A stretch of 64,000 nt of DNA from Cryobacterium adonitolivorans (GTDB lineage Bacteria > Actinomycetota > Actinomycetes > Actinomycetales > Microbacteriaceae): positions 153,059-217,058 of the forward strand of contig NZ_SOFL01000008.1 of NCBI RefSeq assembly GCF_004402695.1, in the 5' to 3' direction. The notes under the pieces were generated by a model that was given only the letters and a program-made list of their open reading frames with translations, was not told the origin of the DNA and made no database searches. A program made the translations under genes and the position numbers. This document shows, piece by piece, positions 1 to 8,623 of this stretch (positions are counted from its first letter, which is position 1; every line of letters starts with the position of its first letter).

Positions 1-120
1 CGCTCGGGCAAAATCATGCGGCGGCTGCTGCGCGATGTGGCCGAGGGCCGCGAGATCGGCGACACCACCACCCTCGCCGACACCTCGATCATGCAGACCA
101 TCTCGGAGAGCATGCGCTAG
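1..120 (+). CDS. acsA: acetyl-CoA synthetase, C-terminal end (partial)
   Basis: Only the last 39 codons are present; the gene enters from the left edge and ends in TAG at 118-120. The peptide opens with RSGKIMRRLLRDVAEGR. This matches the C-terminal motif of AMP-forming acetyl-CoA synthetase, in which the lysine of SGK is the catalytic residue controlled by reversible acetylation. The tail GDTTTLADTS is also typical. The enzyme makes acetyl-CoA from acetate, ATP and CoA. A 63-bp palindrome starts seven bases after the stop and may end its transcript. Confidence 0.9.
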   Translation, partial: RSGKIMRRLLRDVAEGREIGDTTTLADTSIMQTISESMR

Positions 121-126
121 ACCCCC

Positions 127-189
127 TCGCGAGCCGTGAGCAAAGCACCCTCCCGAGGCCCGGGACGGGGCTTAGCTCACGGCTCGCGT
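127..189. repeat. 63-bp palindromic repeat, family A, copy 1
   Basis: A near-complete hairpin. The left arm reads GAGCCGTGAGCAAAGCACC and the right arm reads GCTTAGCTCACGGCTCGCG. The same arms occur at 1474-1536 and 43742-43804, each time 63 bp long, with unrelated loop sequence. This copy lies directly behind the acetyl-CoA synthetase stop and ahead of the acyltransferase. There is no T-tract, so it is either a terminator of unusual type or a REP/MITE-like element. Confidence 0.8.
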
Positions 190-246
190 TGGTTTGGGCG
201 CGGTGTGTGGAGGAAACGTTCACGAAGGCCGCTTACGGTAGGCGGA

Positions 247-1470
247 ATGTCTCGAGATGACTCCGGACGCCGGATGGGCGGGCTCGACGCCCTGCGCGGG
301 GTCGCTGCCGTGATTGTGCTCGTGCACCACGTGTCGATGACCGCGCCGTCGATTTCGGCTGCGTACTCGTCGAGCGCCGGCGTGGCCGTATTCTCCACCG
401 GCTGGTGGGTCACCCTGTCGCCGCTGAAGATCCTCTTCGCGGGCCCGGAGTTCGTGCTGGTGTTCTTCGTGCTCAGCGGATTCGTGCTCGTGCTCACCCC
501 GTTGCGGCGCTGGCCGTGGACCCGGCGGCCCGCCCCGGACCTCGCCGCCGAGACAAGGCCCGTCGCGGATGCTGCCACACCGACCCCCGGCTACAACTGG
601 CTGGCCTATTACCCGCGCCGCATCATCCGGCTGGCGATCCCCGTGATCGTCTCGGTGGGCCTGGCCGCCGCGTGGATACTGGCCGTTCCGCGCACCGGCG
701 CGGGCGGCGCCTGGATGGCGAAACAGGGCAGCCCCGACCTCGGCATCGGCAACCTGCTGCGCGAGGCCAGCATTCTGGGCTTCACCGGCCGCCCCGACGT
801 CAATCCGCCGCTCTGGTCGCTGGCCTGGGAGATGTGGTTCTCCCTGCTGCTGCCGATCGGCGTGATCTTCGCGTTGGCCACCCGCCGGTGGACCCTGGCC
901 TGGGTGGCGCTGCTGCTGGCCACGTCCACCGCGGGGTACCTGCTCGCGATCGAACCACTGATGTACCTGCCCGCGTTCGGCCTGGGCGCCCTGCTCGCGG
1001 CCAATCACGGAGCGCTCCTCGCCCGGTCGACCCGACTGGCCAGGCGCCGCGGCGGCACGCTGGCGTGGGCAGCGATCGCCGTACTCGGGCCGGTGCTGCT
1101 CATCACCTTCTGGCTGCTGCGACCGGCGCTCACCGAGCCGTGGAACACCGTCGCCCTGGCGCTGCGGGTGCCCGGCGCGGTGCTCATCGTGGCGACCGTG
1201 GCGCTGTGGCCGCCGGTGCAACGGATGCTCAATGGGCGCCTGCTGGCCTGGCTCGGCACCATCAGCTTCAGCCTGTATCTCGTGCACTTCCCCATCGTGG
1301 TCACCTTCGGCCAGCTGTTCGGGCCGGAGCGCTGGTGGTGGGGCGCGCTGTTTTCGGTGCCGCTGAGCCTGCTGCTCGCCCAGCTGATGTACCGCTGGGT
1401 GGAGCTGCCCGCTCAGACGCTGGCGGGCCGGGCCGGTGCCAAATTCTCGGCCCGGGCATCCGCGGCGTAA
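247..1470 (+). CDS. acyltransferase 3 family membrane protein
   Basis: A 407-residue polytopic membrane protein of the acyltransferase-3 (OafA-like) family, which transfers acyl groups, often acetyl, to surface glycans or lipids. The family's N-terminal signature GLDALRGVAAVIVLVHH is clear, with the conserved Arg and His. About ten hydrophobic segments follow, ending near residue 395. The frame is open back to a GTG at 136, but that start would lie inside a palindromic repeat. I chose ATG 247, just before the conserved domain; the ribosome-binding site is weak (GGAGG at 208-212 is distant), and ATG 274 is possible. The substrate cannot be read from sequence. Confidence 0.85.
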   Translation: MSRDDSGRRMGGLDALRGVAAVIVLVHHVSMTAPSISAAYSSSAGVAVFSTGWWVTLSPLKILFAGPEFVLVFFVLSGFVLVLTPLRRWPWTRRPAPDLAAETRPVADAATPTPGYNWLAYYPRRIIRLAIPVIVSVGLAAAWILAVPRTGAGGAWMAKQGSPDLGIGNLLREASILGFTGRPDVNPPLWSLAWEMWFSLLLPIGVIFALATRRWTLAWVALLLATSTAGYLLAIEPLMYLPAFGLGALLAANHGALLARSTRLARRRGGTLAWAAIAVLGPVLLITFWLLRPALTEPWNTVALALRVPGAVLIVATVALWPPVQRMLNGRLLAWLGTISFSLYLVHFPIVVTFGQLFGPERWWWGALFSVPLSLLLAQLMYRWVELPAQTLAGRAGAKFSARASAA

Positions 1471-1473
1471 CGC

Positions 1474-1536
1474 CCGCGAGCTGTGAGAAAAGCACCTCCC
1501 CGGGCTCTGGGAAGGTGCTTAACTCACAGTTCGCGA
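1474..1536. repeat. 63-bp palindromic repeat, family A, copy 2
   Basis: Same arms as copies at 127 and 43742: GAGCTGTGAGAAAAGCACC and GCTTAACTCACAGTTCGCG. Compensating changes keep the stem (GAGC with GTTC, CTGTGAG with CTCACAG). It lies between the 3' ends of two convergent genes, a place suited to a bidirectional terminator. Confidence 0.8.
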
Positions 1537-1564
1537 GGTGTCGGCCGGGCCGACCAACGTGAAA

Positions 1565-2035
1565 CTACGCGAAGGAGACGATCAGCTCCACCTCGACGGG
1601 CGAGTCCAGCGGCAGTGCGGCCACGCCCACAGCGGAGCGGGCGTGCACGCCGATGGTGCCGAAGATCTCGCCGAGCACATCGGAGGCGCCGTTGACCACG
1701 CCGGGCTGGCCGGTGAAGTCGGGGGCGGAGGCGACGAACCCGGTGACCTTGACCACCTGGGTGATGCGGTCAAGCGAGCCGATCACGCTCTGGATGGCGG
1801 CGAGCGCGTTGAGCGCACACTGCCGGGCGTAGCCCTGAGCGTCGGCGGCCGGCACCAGGCCCTCGCCGACTCCCACCTTGCCCGTGGCGGGCATCACGCC
1901 GGCCACCATCGGCAGCTGGCCGGAGGTGTACACCAGCGATCCACTCACGACGGCGGGAACGTACGACGCCACCGGCGGTACCACCGACGGCAGCTCAATA
2001 CCCAGTTCGGCCAGTCGGGCCTCGATCTGCGACAC
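1565..2035 (-). CDS. RidA (YjgF/UK114) family protein
   Basis: A 156-residue protein of the Rid superfamily. Canonical RidA hydrolyses reactive enamine/imine intermediates from PLP enzymes. Family features are VVSGSLVYTSGQLP near residues 30-43 and a C-terminal VEVELIVSFA strand. The usual arginine of the imine deaminases is not obvious near residue 107, so this is one of the less characterised Rid groups, like Rv3678c of M. tuberculosis, and activity is uncertain. The start is GTG at 2035, two bases after the stop of the small gene upstream, which implies translational coupling. Confidence 0.88.
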   Translation of the reverse strand: MSQIEARLAELGIELPSVVPPVASYVPAVVSGSLVYTSGQLPMVAGVMPATGKVGVGEGLVPAADAQGYARQCALNALAAIQSVIGSLDRITQVVKVTGFVASAPDFTGQPGVVNGASDVLGEIFGTIGVHARSAVGVAALPLDSPVEVELIVSFA

Positions 2036-2037
2036 GA

Positions 2038-2205
2038 TCAGGCTCCGGTCGCGCCGGCGACGGGACGCTTGAGATAGGCGACGAGTCCGCCTTCCGGGCC
2101 GGTGACGACCTGCACAAGTTCCCAGCCTTCCGACCCCCAGTTGTTGAGGATGGCGGCTGTGTTGTGGATCATCAGCGGGGTGGTGAGGTATTCCCAGGCA
2201 GTCAT
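2038..2205 (-). CDS. small conserved protein (DUF4177-like) coupled to the RidA gene
   Basis: A 55-residue protein beginning MTAWEYLTTPLMIHNTAAI. The WEY...GWELV pattern is that of small DUF4177-like proteins, and small proteins of this type sit next to RidA-family genes in actinobacteria (Rv3678A beside Rv3678c, from memory). The frame is open further upstream, but the conserved sequence starts at ATG 2205. The stop (2038-2040) is two bases before the RidA GTG. Function is unknown. Its start lies 51 bases from the divergent ponA start, so this short interval must hold promoters for both directions. Confidence 0.75.
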   Translation of the reverse strand: MTAWEYLTTPLMIHNTAAILNNWGSEGWELVQVVTGPEGGLVAYLKRPVAGATGA

Positions 2206-2256
2206 GCGGCTCCGATTCAGGCAGTTTTTCAGGTTTCGTCCCTTACGCTCAATTGT

Positions 2257-4797
2257 ATGTCTGCCAAAAATCGTACGGTTAGTGGAGCGCTCGGCGGCCT
2301 CCTGGGTTTTATTGGAATGAGCGCCGTAGCCGGTGTCCTCGTCACCGTCGCCGTCACCCCCGCCCTCGCCGTATCGGGCATGACGGCCACCAACACGATC
2401 AATGTGTTCGAGAGCCTGCCCAACTACCTCACCGTCGACCAGCTGTCGCAGAAGAGCACGATCTACGTCGTGGCAGACGGCGCGCCGTTCGCGCTGGCCT
2501 CGTTCTATGACCAGAACCGCGTCGAGGTTCCGGTCGAGAGCATGAGCCAGTACGTGCAGGATGCCGCGGTGGCCGGTGAGGACCCCCGCTTCGAGTTGCA
2601 CGGCGGCGTGGACCTGCAGGGCACCATTCGCGGCGCCCTCTCCACCGTCACCGGCGGCGGCACCCAGGGCGGGTCATCCATCACCCAGCAGTACGTCAAG
2701 AACGTTCTCGTGCAGAAGTGCGAGGTTCTCACCGAACAGAAGAAGCTGGACGCCTGCTACGACGAGGCCACCGAGACCTCCCCCGAGCGCAAACTCAAGG
2801 AGATGCGGCTGGCCATCGGCGTAGAGAAGGAATACAGCAAGCTCGAGATCCTGCAGGGCTACCTCAACATCACCCTCTTCGGTGGCAGCGTGTACGGCAT
2901 CGAAGCGGCCGCCGGCTACTACTTCAACACCACCGCGGCAAACCTCACCCTGTCGCAGTCGGCCAGCCTGATCGCGATCGTGAACAACCCGGAGAAGTTC
3001 CGCCTCGACAAGCCCGACAGCGAAGCAAATGGCGCAGCGAACGGATACGCCGCCAACAAGGAACGCCGCGATTACATCCTCGGCGAGATGCTCCAGTACA
3101 AGAAGGTCACGCAGGAGGACTACGACGCGGCTCTCGCCGCCCCGATCGAGCCCGCCATCACCGAGCCGAGCACCGGATGCCAGACCGCCGGCGGCAGCGC
3201 CTACTTCTGTGACTACGTCACCCACGTGCTCAAGAGCGACCCGACCTTCGGCGAAGACGAAGACACCCGCATGACGAACTTCCGTCGCGGCGGCTACGAC
3301 ATCTACACCACCCTGGACATGGACCTGCAGATGGCGTCCGAGGCCACCCTGGCCGAGAACGTGCCGCAGGTCGACGACTGGGATGTGGGCGCCGTGGCCA
3401 CCAGCGTGCAGGTGGGCACCGGCCGGGTGCTCGCGATGGCGCAGAACAAGACCTACAGCCAGGACCCCGAGGTGCAGGCCACCGGGGCCCAGTACTCGGG
3501 CATCAACTACAACACCGACTACGACCAGGGCGGCTCCGGCGGCTTCCAGCCCGGCTCAACCTATAAGGTCTTCACCCTCGCCGAATGGCTGAAAGAGGGA
3601 CACGCGCTCAACGAACGCGTCGACTCGGCCCGCAAGTCTGACTGGGGCACCTTCCAGGACTACTGCGACGGCCCGCAGAGCTACCCCGGCTACAACCCGA
3701 AGAACGACGCGAACGAGCCCGGCACCAACTACACCGCTCTCCAGTCGACCATTGACTCGATCAACACCGGCTTCATCGGCATGGCCAAGAAGCTTGACCT
3801 CTGCAAGATCCGCGACACCGCTGAATCCTTCGGGGTGCACCGGGCGGATGGCGACGAGCTCGAGAAGGGCGCCTCCTCGGTGCTCGGCACCAACGAGATC
3901 GCTCCGCTGACCATGGCCGTGGCCTTCGCCGGCATCGCCAACAAGGGCACCACCTGCTCCGCCGTGGTCATCGACCGCATCGTGGGCCCGGATGACACCG
4001 AGATCGCACCGCCCGCCTCCAACTGCAAAGAGTCGGTCGAACCGTCCGTGGCCGCCGGCATGGCGTACGCCATGAAGCGGGTGCTCACCGAGGGCTCCGC
4101 AACCCAGTCCTACGACTCCACCTATCCGAAGGTGCCGATGATCGGCAAGACCGGTACCACCGACGGCGCCAAGGACACCTGGATGACCGGCGCGAGCAGC
4201 AAGGTAGCCACCGTCGTTGGTGTCGTGACCGTCTCCGGTGAGGCCAACCAGCGCAACCGCGACTTCGCCTTCGAGAGCGGCTCCGCGGCCACCGCCCGGC
4301 ACCGCATGTGGCCGGAGATCATGAGCGTCGCCAACGCCAAGTACGGCGGAGACGAGTTCTCCGAGGCCTCCACCAACGTCATCCAGGGCGCCCAGGTGCC
4401 CGTGCCCGACGTGCGCGGGCAGTCGATGGCGGATGCCCAGGCCGCGCTAGAGGGCGCCGGATTCGAGGTCGTCGACGGCGGGGTGACCGACTCCGAGCTG
4501 CCCGCCGGCACCGTGGCCCGCACCGACCCGGGCACCGGTGCATCGGCCAGCAACGGCGCCACGGTCACGGTGTACTCCAGCAACGGCAGCCAGATCCTGC
4601 TGCCCGATGTGACGGGCCAGAGCGTCGAGCAGGCCAGGGGCACGCTCAGCGGCTTCACCGTGACGACGACCGACCAGGCCGTCACCGACCCCGCCCAGAA
4701 CAACAAGGTGATCGCGATGACCCCGACTGCCGGAACCGCGGCCACCCAGGGCAGCGCCGTCACGCTCGTCGTGGGCAAGATGGGAGCGGCAGGTTGA
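2257..4797 (+). CDS. ponA: bifunctional penicillin-binding protein, PonA2 type, copy A
   Basis: An 846-residue class A PBP that polymerises and cross-links peptidoglycan outside the membrane. It has a short cytoplasmic start, one membrane anchor (about residues 12-38), a GT51 glycosyltransferase domain with catalytic Glu108 in EDPRF, and a transpeptidase domain with Ser434 in STYK, SIN at 501-503 and KTG at 631-633. Two C-terminal PASTA domains follow (about 712-775 and 783-845). The GT51 motif reads EDPRFELHGG, where copy B has the usual FYEHGG; Glu and His are kept. I chose ATG 2257 because the conserved N-terminus starts there. It is followed by an overlapping metallophosphoesterase and by paralogue copy B at 5828. 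Confidence 0.95.
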   Translation: MSAKNRTVSGALGGLLGFIGMSAVAGVLVTVAVTPALAVSGMTATNTINVFESLPNYLTVDQLSQKSTIYVVADGAPFALASFYDQNRVEVPVESMSQYVQDAAVAGEDPRFELHGGVDLQGTIRGALSTVTGGGTQGGSSITQQYVKNVLVQKCEVLTEQKKLDACYDEATETSPERKLKEMRLAIGVEKEYSKLEILQGYLNITLFGGSVYGIEAAAGYYFNTTAANLTLSQSASLIAIVNNPEKFRLDKPDSEANGAANGYAANKERRDYILGEMLQYKKVTQEDYDAALAAPIEPAITEPSTGCQTAGGSAYFCDYVTHVLKSDPTFGEDEDTRMTNFRRGGYDIYTTLDMDLQMASEATLAENVPQVDDWDVGAVATSVQVGTGRVLAMAQNKTYSQDPEVQATGAQYSGINYNTDYDQGGSGGFQPGSTYKVFTLAEWLKEGHALNERVDSARKSDWGTFQDYCDGPQSYPGYNPKNDANEPGTNYTALQSTIDSINTGFIGMAKKLDLCKIRDTAESFGVHRADGDELEKGASSVLGTNEIAPLTMAVAFAGIANKGTTCSAVVIDRIVGPDDTEIAPPASNCKESVEPSVAAGMAYAMKRVLTEGSATQSYDSTYPKVPMIGKTGTTDGAKDTWMTGASSKVATVVGVVTVSGEANQRNRDFAFESGSAATARHRMWPEIMSVANAKYGGDEFSEASTNVIQGAQVPVPDVRGQSMADAQAALEGAGFEVVDGGVTDSELPAGTVARTDPGTGASASNGATVTVYSSNGSQILLPDVTGQSVEQARGTLSGFTVTTTDQAVTDPAQNNKVIAMTPTAGTAATQGSAVTLVVGKMGAAG

Positions 4798-5762
4798 GCG
4801 CCGCACGCGCCATCGTCGCCTCGGCCGCTGCCGTGACCACGGCCGGGCTGGCCGCGATGGCCTGGGGTTCCCTGGTGGAACGCCGCCGGTTCACCCTGCG
4901 CGAGGTGACCGTTCAGGTGCTCGCGCCCGGGTCTGACCCGATCACGGTGCTGCACCTCTCCGACCTGCACATGGCCCCGTGGCAGCGCGATAAGCAGGAC
5001 TGGGTGCGCGGCCTCGCGGCTCTGAATCCCGACCTGGTCGTGAACACCGGCGACAACCTTGGTCATGAAGACGGCATCGCGGGCGTGGAGTACGCCCTCG
5101 AACCCTTCAAGGGCATCCCGGGAATCTTCGTGAACGGGTCCAACGACTTCTTCGGCCCACAGCCGAAGAACCCGCTCAAGTACTTCGGCGGCCCGTCCAG
5201 CCTCCGCGCCCGGCCTGTCGAGCTCGACACCGCTGACCTGCACCGGGTGTTTGCCGAGCTCGGCTGGACCGACCTGAACAACGCCGCGGAGGCGCTGGAC
5301 ATCAACGGCACCCACCTGGAGATCTTCGGGGTCGACGACCCGCACATCCGCCGCGACCGGCTCGACCTGATCACCGGCGCCATCGACGAGATGCGTGGCA
5401 ACGACCCGCTCACCGAGGAGACCTGGCCGGACCCCGAAGAACCGGCCGGCCGGCGGTCGACGCTGACCGTTGGCGTCGTGCACGCGCCGTACCAGCGTGT
5501 GCTCAACTCCTTCATCAACCACGGCGCCCAGCTGATCCTGGCCGGGCACACGCACGGCGGCCAGGTGTGCGTGCCGAAGTTCGGCGCACTGGTAACCAAT
5601 TGTGATATTCCCCGCCGCCAGGTGAAGGGCCTCAGCCTGTGGAGTGTGGGGCTGCGCACCGCGTACCTCAATGTTTCCGCGGGCCTGGGCACCTCGATCT
5701 ACGCCCCGGTGCGCTTCGCCTGCCCGCCCGAGGCGACCCTGCTCACCCTCACCGCCGCGTAG
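4794..5762 (+). CDS. metallophosphoesterase (YkuE/Rv3683-like)
   Basis: A 322-residue calcineurin-like phosphoesterase with an N-terminal hydrophobic segment (residues 3-22), so probably membrane-anchored. Metal-binding motifs are DLH in HLSDLHMAP, GDN in NTGDN, GSND in place of the usual GNHD, and GHTHGG near the C-terminus. It starts at TTG 4794, overlapping the TGA of ponA copy A (TTGA), with GGGAG upstream. A metallophosphoesterase directly after PonA2 is a conserved actinobacterial arrangement, which suggests a role in envelope metabolism. The substrate is unknown. Confidence 0.9.
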   Translation: MSAARAIVASAAAVTTAGLAAMAWGSLVERRRFTLREVTVQVLAPGSDPITVLHLSDLHMAPWQRDKQDWVRGLAALNPDLVVNTGDNLGHEDGIAGVEYALEPFKGIPGIFVNGSNDFFGPQPKNPLKYFGGPSSLRARPVELDTADLHRVFAELGWTDLNNAAEALDINGTHLEIFGVDDPHIRRDRLDLITGAIDEMRGNDPLTEETWPDPEEPAGRRSTLTVGVVHAPYQRVLNSFINHGAQLILAGHTHGGQVCVPKFGALVTNCDIPRRQVKGLSLWSVGLRTAYLNVSAGLGTSIYAPVRFACPPEATLLTLTAA

Positions 5763-5827
5763 CCGCGACCCCTTCGGGGGAAGCCCCGCAGGACGAAGCC
5801 CCCGGTTCATCCCCTAGGCTGCCGTTT

Positions 5828-8356
5828 ATGGGGGATTACAAACGTACTTTCGGAGGCGCGCTCGGCGGGTTTCTCGGTTTCATTGCCATGAGTGCCATCG
5901 CCGGCATGTTGGTGGCCGTGGCGTTCACGCCGGCGCTGGCTATCGCCGGGGTCGCCACGCGCACGACAATCAACACCTTCGAGAACCTGCCGAACTACCT
6001 GGCCATCGACCAGCTGTCGCAAGTGAGCACCATCTACGCCGTGCAGAACGACGGCCAGCCCTACGAGCTCGCCTCGTTCTATGACCAGAACCGGGTGGAA
6101 GTGCCGCTGCAGGCCACCAGCCAGTTCGTGCGTGACGCCGTCGTCGCCGGCGAGGACCCCCGGTTCTACGAGCATGGTGGCGTCGACCTGCAGGGCACGA
6201 TTCGCGGGGCACTGTCGACCTTCGGCCCCGGCGACGTCTCGGGCGGGTCATCCGTGACCCAGCAGTACGTCAAGAACGTGCTCGTGCAGAAGTGTGAGGT
6301 GCTCTCCGACGAGGAGGCCCTGGACGCGTGCTTCGAGGAAGCCACCAAGACCACGGCCGAGCGCAAGCTCAAGGAAATGCGGTTGGCCATCGGGGTGGAG
6401 AAGGAATACTCCAAGGACGAGATCCTGCAGGGCTACCTCAACATCACTGGCTTCGGCGGCACCGTCTACGGCATCCAGGCCGCGGCCGAGTACTACTACA
6501 GCGCCTCCGCCGGCACCCTCACGCTGCCGCAGTCCGCCAGCCTCATCGCGATCGTGAACAACCCGTCGAAGTTCCGCCTCGATGAGCCCGAGAGCGAAAC
6601 CAACGGCGCCGCCAACGGTTACGCCGCCAACAAGGATCGCCGCGACTACATCCTGCGGGAAATGCTCAAGTACGCCAAGATCACCCAGGCCGACTACGAC
6701 GCCGCCGTCGCCAGCCCGATCGAACCGGCCATTCAGGAACCGAGCACCGGCTGCCAGACCGCCGGCGGTGCCGCCTATTTCTGCGACTACGTCACCCAGG
6801 TACTCAAGACCGACCCCACCTTCGGCGCAGACGAAGACACCCGCATGACGAACTTCCGTCGCGGCGGGTACCAGATTTACACCACCCTCGACCTCGACCT
6901 GCAGCTGGCGTCCGAGACGACCATTGCCGAGAACGTGCCGATGACCTTCGACGGCTGGGACGTGGGAGCCGTGGCCACCAGCGTGCAGGTGGGCACCGGC
7001 CGGGTCCTCACCATGGCGCAGAACAAGAAGTACACCCAGCTGGAGGTCGCGCCCGGCCCGGAGTACACCGGCATCAACTACAACACCGATTTCAGCCAGG
7101 GCGGCTCCCTCGGCTTCCAGCCCGGCTCCACCTACAAGGTCTTCACGCTGGCCGAGTGGCTCAAGGAAGGCCACCCGCTCGGCGAACGGGTCGACTCCGC
7201 ACGCAAGGCCAACTGGGGAACCTTCCAGGACTACTGCGACGGCCCCCAGAGCTTCCCCGGCTACAACCCGCGGAACGACTCCAACGAGTCCGGCCGCAAC
7301 TACACGGCACTCGAATCGACGATCGACTCGATCAACACCGGGTTTCTCGGCATGGCCAAGCGCCTGGACCTGTGCAGGATCAAAGACACCGCCGAGAGCT
7401 TCGGCGTCCACCGGGCGGATGGCGACCCCCTGCAGAAAGGCGCCTCCTCGGTGCTGGGCACCAACGAGATCGCGCCGCTGAGCATGGCCGTGGCCTTCGC
7501 CGGCATCGCCAACAAGGGCACCACCTGCTCCCCCATCGTGATCGACCGGATACTGGGCGCTGACGGCGCCGAGATTCCCCCGCCGGTGTCCACCTGCACC
7601 GAGTCGGTGGAGCCCGCCGTGGCCGCCGGCATGGCCTACGCCATGGAACGGGTCATGACTCAGGGGTCCGCAACCCAGTCGGACGACAACACGTACCCGC
7701 ACTCCCCGATGATCGGCAAGACCGGAACCACCGACGGCAGCAAGGACACCTGGATGAGCGGGGCGAGCACCGAGATCGCCACGGTCGTGGGTGTGGTGAG
7801 TGTGACCGGCTTCGACACGAACCAGCGCAAGGTGTACTTCGACAGCGGCCAGGCGGCAACCGCCCGGCACCGCATGTGGCCGGAGATCATGGGTGTGGCC
7901 AACGCCAAGTACGGCGGGGACGACTTCGACCAGGCCGCCAATAATCTCGTCCGTGGCGCGCAGGCCACCGTGCCCGACGTTCGTGGGAAGAGCGTGGACG
8001 ACGCTCGCCTCACCCTCGAGGGCGCCGGCTTCGGCTTCCTCGACGGCGGCATAACCGACTCCGAGCTGCCCGCCGGCACGGTGGCGCGTAGCGAGCCCGC
8101 CAGCGGGAACAGCACCAGCACCGGCGCCCTCGTCACCGTGTACTCGAGCAACGGCTCCCAGGTGCTGCTGCCGAATGTGGTGGGGCAAACCCTGGCCCAG
8201 GCACGGGCCGCCCTGAGCGGCTTCGGCGTGCAAACGCTGGAAGAGACCGTGGCCGACCCGAACCAGGTCGGCAAGGTCACCGTGATGAACCCCGTCGCTG
8301 GCAGTCCGGCCGTCCCGGGCGGAACGGTGATCGTGGTCGTCGGCAAGGCCCCCTAG
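5828..8356 (+). CDS. ponA: bifunctional penicillin-binding protein, PonA2 type, copy B
   Basis: An 842-residue paralogue of copy A, collinear with it almost throughout: anchor at 12-40, GT51 with Glu109 in EDPRFYEHGG, transpeptidase with Ser434 in STYK, SIN and KTG (Lys631), and two PASTA domains after about residue 710. Long blocks are identical between the copies (for example NFRRGGY and VLGTNEIAPL), which indicates a duplication around the phosphoesterase gene. ATG 5828 matches the N-terminus of copy A. All catalytic residues are present, so both copies should be active. Confidence 0.95.
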   Translation: MGDYKRTFGGALGGFLGFIAMSAIAGMLVAVAFTPALAIAGVATRTTINTFENLPNYLAIDQLSQVSTIYAVQNDGQPYELASFYDQNRVEVPLQATSQFVRDAVVAGEDPRFYEHGGVDLQGTIRGALSTFGPGDVSGGSSVTQQYVKNVLVQKCEVLSDEEALDACFEEATKTTAERKLKEMRLAIGVEKEYSKDEILQGYLNITGFGGTVYGIQAAAEYYYSASAGTLTLPQSASLIAIVNNPSKFRLDEPESETNGAANGYAANKDRRDYILREMLKYAKITQADYDAAVASPIEPAIQEPSTGCQTAGGAAYFCDYVTQVLKTDPTFGADEDTRMTNFRRGGYQIYTTLDLDLQLASETTIAENVPMTFDGWDVGAVATSVQVGTGRVLTMAQNKKYTQLEVAPGPEYTGINYNTDFSQGGSLGFQPGSTYKVFTLAEWLKEGHPLGERVDSARKANWGTFQDYCDGPQSFPGYNPRNDSNESGRNYTALESTIDSINTGFLGMAKRLDLCRIKDTAESFGVHRADGDPLQKGASSVLGTNEIAPLSMAVAFAGIANKGTTCSPIVIDRILGADGAEIPPPVSTCTESVEPAVAAGMAYAMERVMTQGSATQSDDNTYPHSPMIGKTGTTDGSKDTWMSGASTEIATVVGVVSVTGFDTNQRKVYFDSGQAATARHRMWPEIMGVANAKYGGDDFDQAANNLVRGAQATVPDVRGKSVDDARLTLEGAGFGFLDGGITDSELPAGTVARSEPASGNSTSTGALVTVYSSNGSQVLLPNVVGQTLAQARAALSGFGVQTLEETVADPNQVGKVTVMNPVAGSPAVPGGTVIVVVGKAP

Positions 8357-8370
8357 TCGCCACCCGTCGC

Positions 8371-8440
8371 CGGTCGAACCGACTTCACGACAGGCTCAGC
8401 CTGTCGACGTTCGATCAGCGACGGCCGCTGGTCGAAACCC
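8371..8440. repeat. dispersed GGTCGA-type repeat with a 9-bp palindrome
   Basis: Holds CGGTCGAACCG, then the palindrome CGACAGGCT-C-AGCCTGTCG (8388-8406), then CGCTGGTCGAAACCC. It belongs to the group of short repeats that carry TCGACAGGCT or TCGACAAGCT next to GGTCGA boxes; others lie at 32247 and 40034. It sits between ponA copy B and tRNA-Pro and could also act as a terminator for the former. Confidence 0.55.
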
Positions 8441-8456
8441 GGGGACCCGATGGGGT

Positions 8457-8462
8457 TATACT
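8457..8462 (+). promoter_or_regulatory. -10 box of the tRNA-Pro promoter
   Basis: TATACT lies 21 bases before the first base of tRNA-Pro and is a good match to the primary sigma -10 consensus. No clear -35 box is visible; the preceding repeat (GGTCGAAA) occupies that position. Confidence 0.5.
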
Positions 8463-8483
8463 TGTCGAGGTCCACAGGACCAT

Positions 8484-8557
8484 CGGGGTATGGCGCAGCT
8501 TGGTAGCGCGCGTCGTTCGGGACGACGAGGTCGCAGGTTCAAATCCTGTTACCCCGA
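8484..8557 (+). tRNA. tRNA-Pro (anticodon CGG)
   Basis: A 74-nt cloverleaf. The acceptor arms CGGGGTA and TACCCCG pair fully and are followed by discriminator A. The D arm is GCGCAGCTTGGTAGCGC, the anticodon stem is CGTCG/CGACG with loop TTCGGGA (anticodon CGG), and the T arm is GCAGG-TTCAAAT-CCTGT. CCA is not encoded. A strong terminator follows eleven bases later. Confidence 0.97.
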
Positions 8558-8567
8558 CAGAAATAAA

Positions 8568-8595
8568 CCCCCACTCATGTCGAGTGGGGGTTTTT
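8568..8595 (+). terminator. rho-independent terminator of tRNA-Pro
   Basis: A perfect 9-bp stem CCCCCACTC/GAGTGGGGG with a 5-nt loop (ATGTC), followed directly by TTTTTC. It is the clearest intrinsic terminator in the window. Confidence 0.92.
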
Positions 8596-8623
8596 CTGTC
8601 CCGTCACTCACGAAAGGTCCGCC

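Noticed and set aside
127..189. The palindromes as insertion-sequence ends.
   Set aside because: No transposase gene or target duplication is visible; they are described as palindromic repeats instead.
6248..8233. A 661-codon open frame antisense to ponA copy B, and similar long antisense frames over ponA copy A.
   Set aside because: High GC content leaves antisense frames open; composition is Gly/Val/His/Arg-rich without domains, and the sense strand has clear catalytic motifs.
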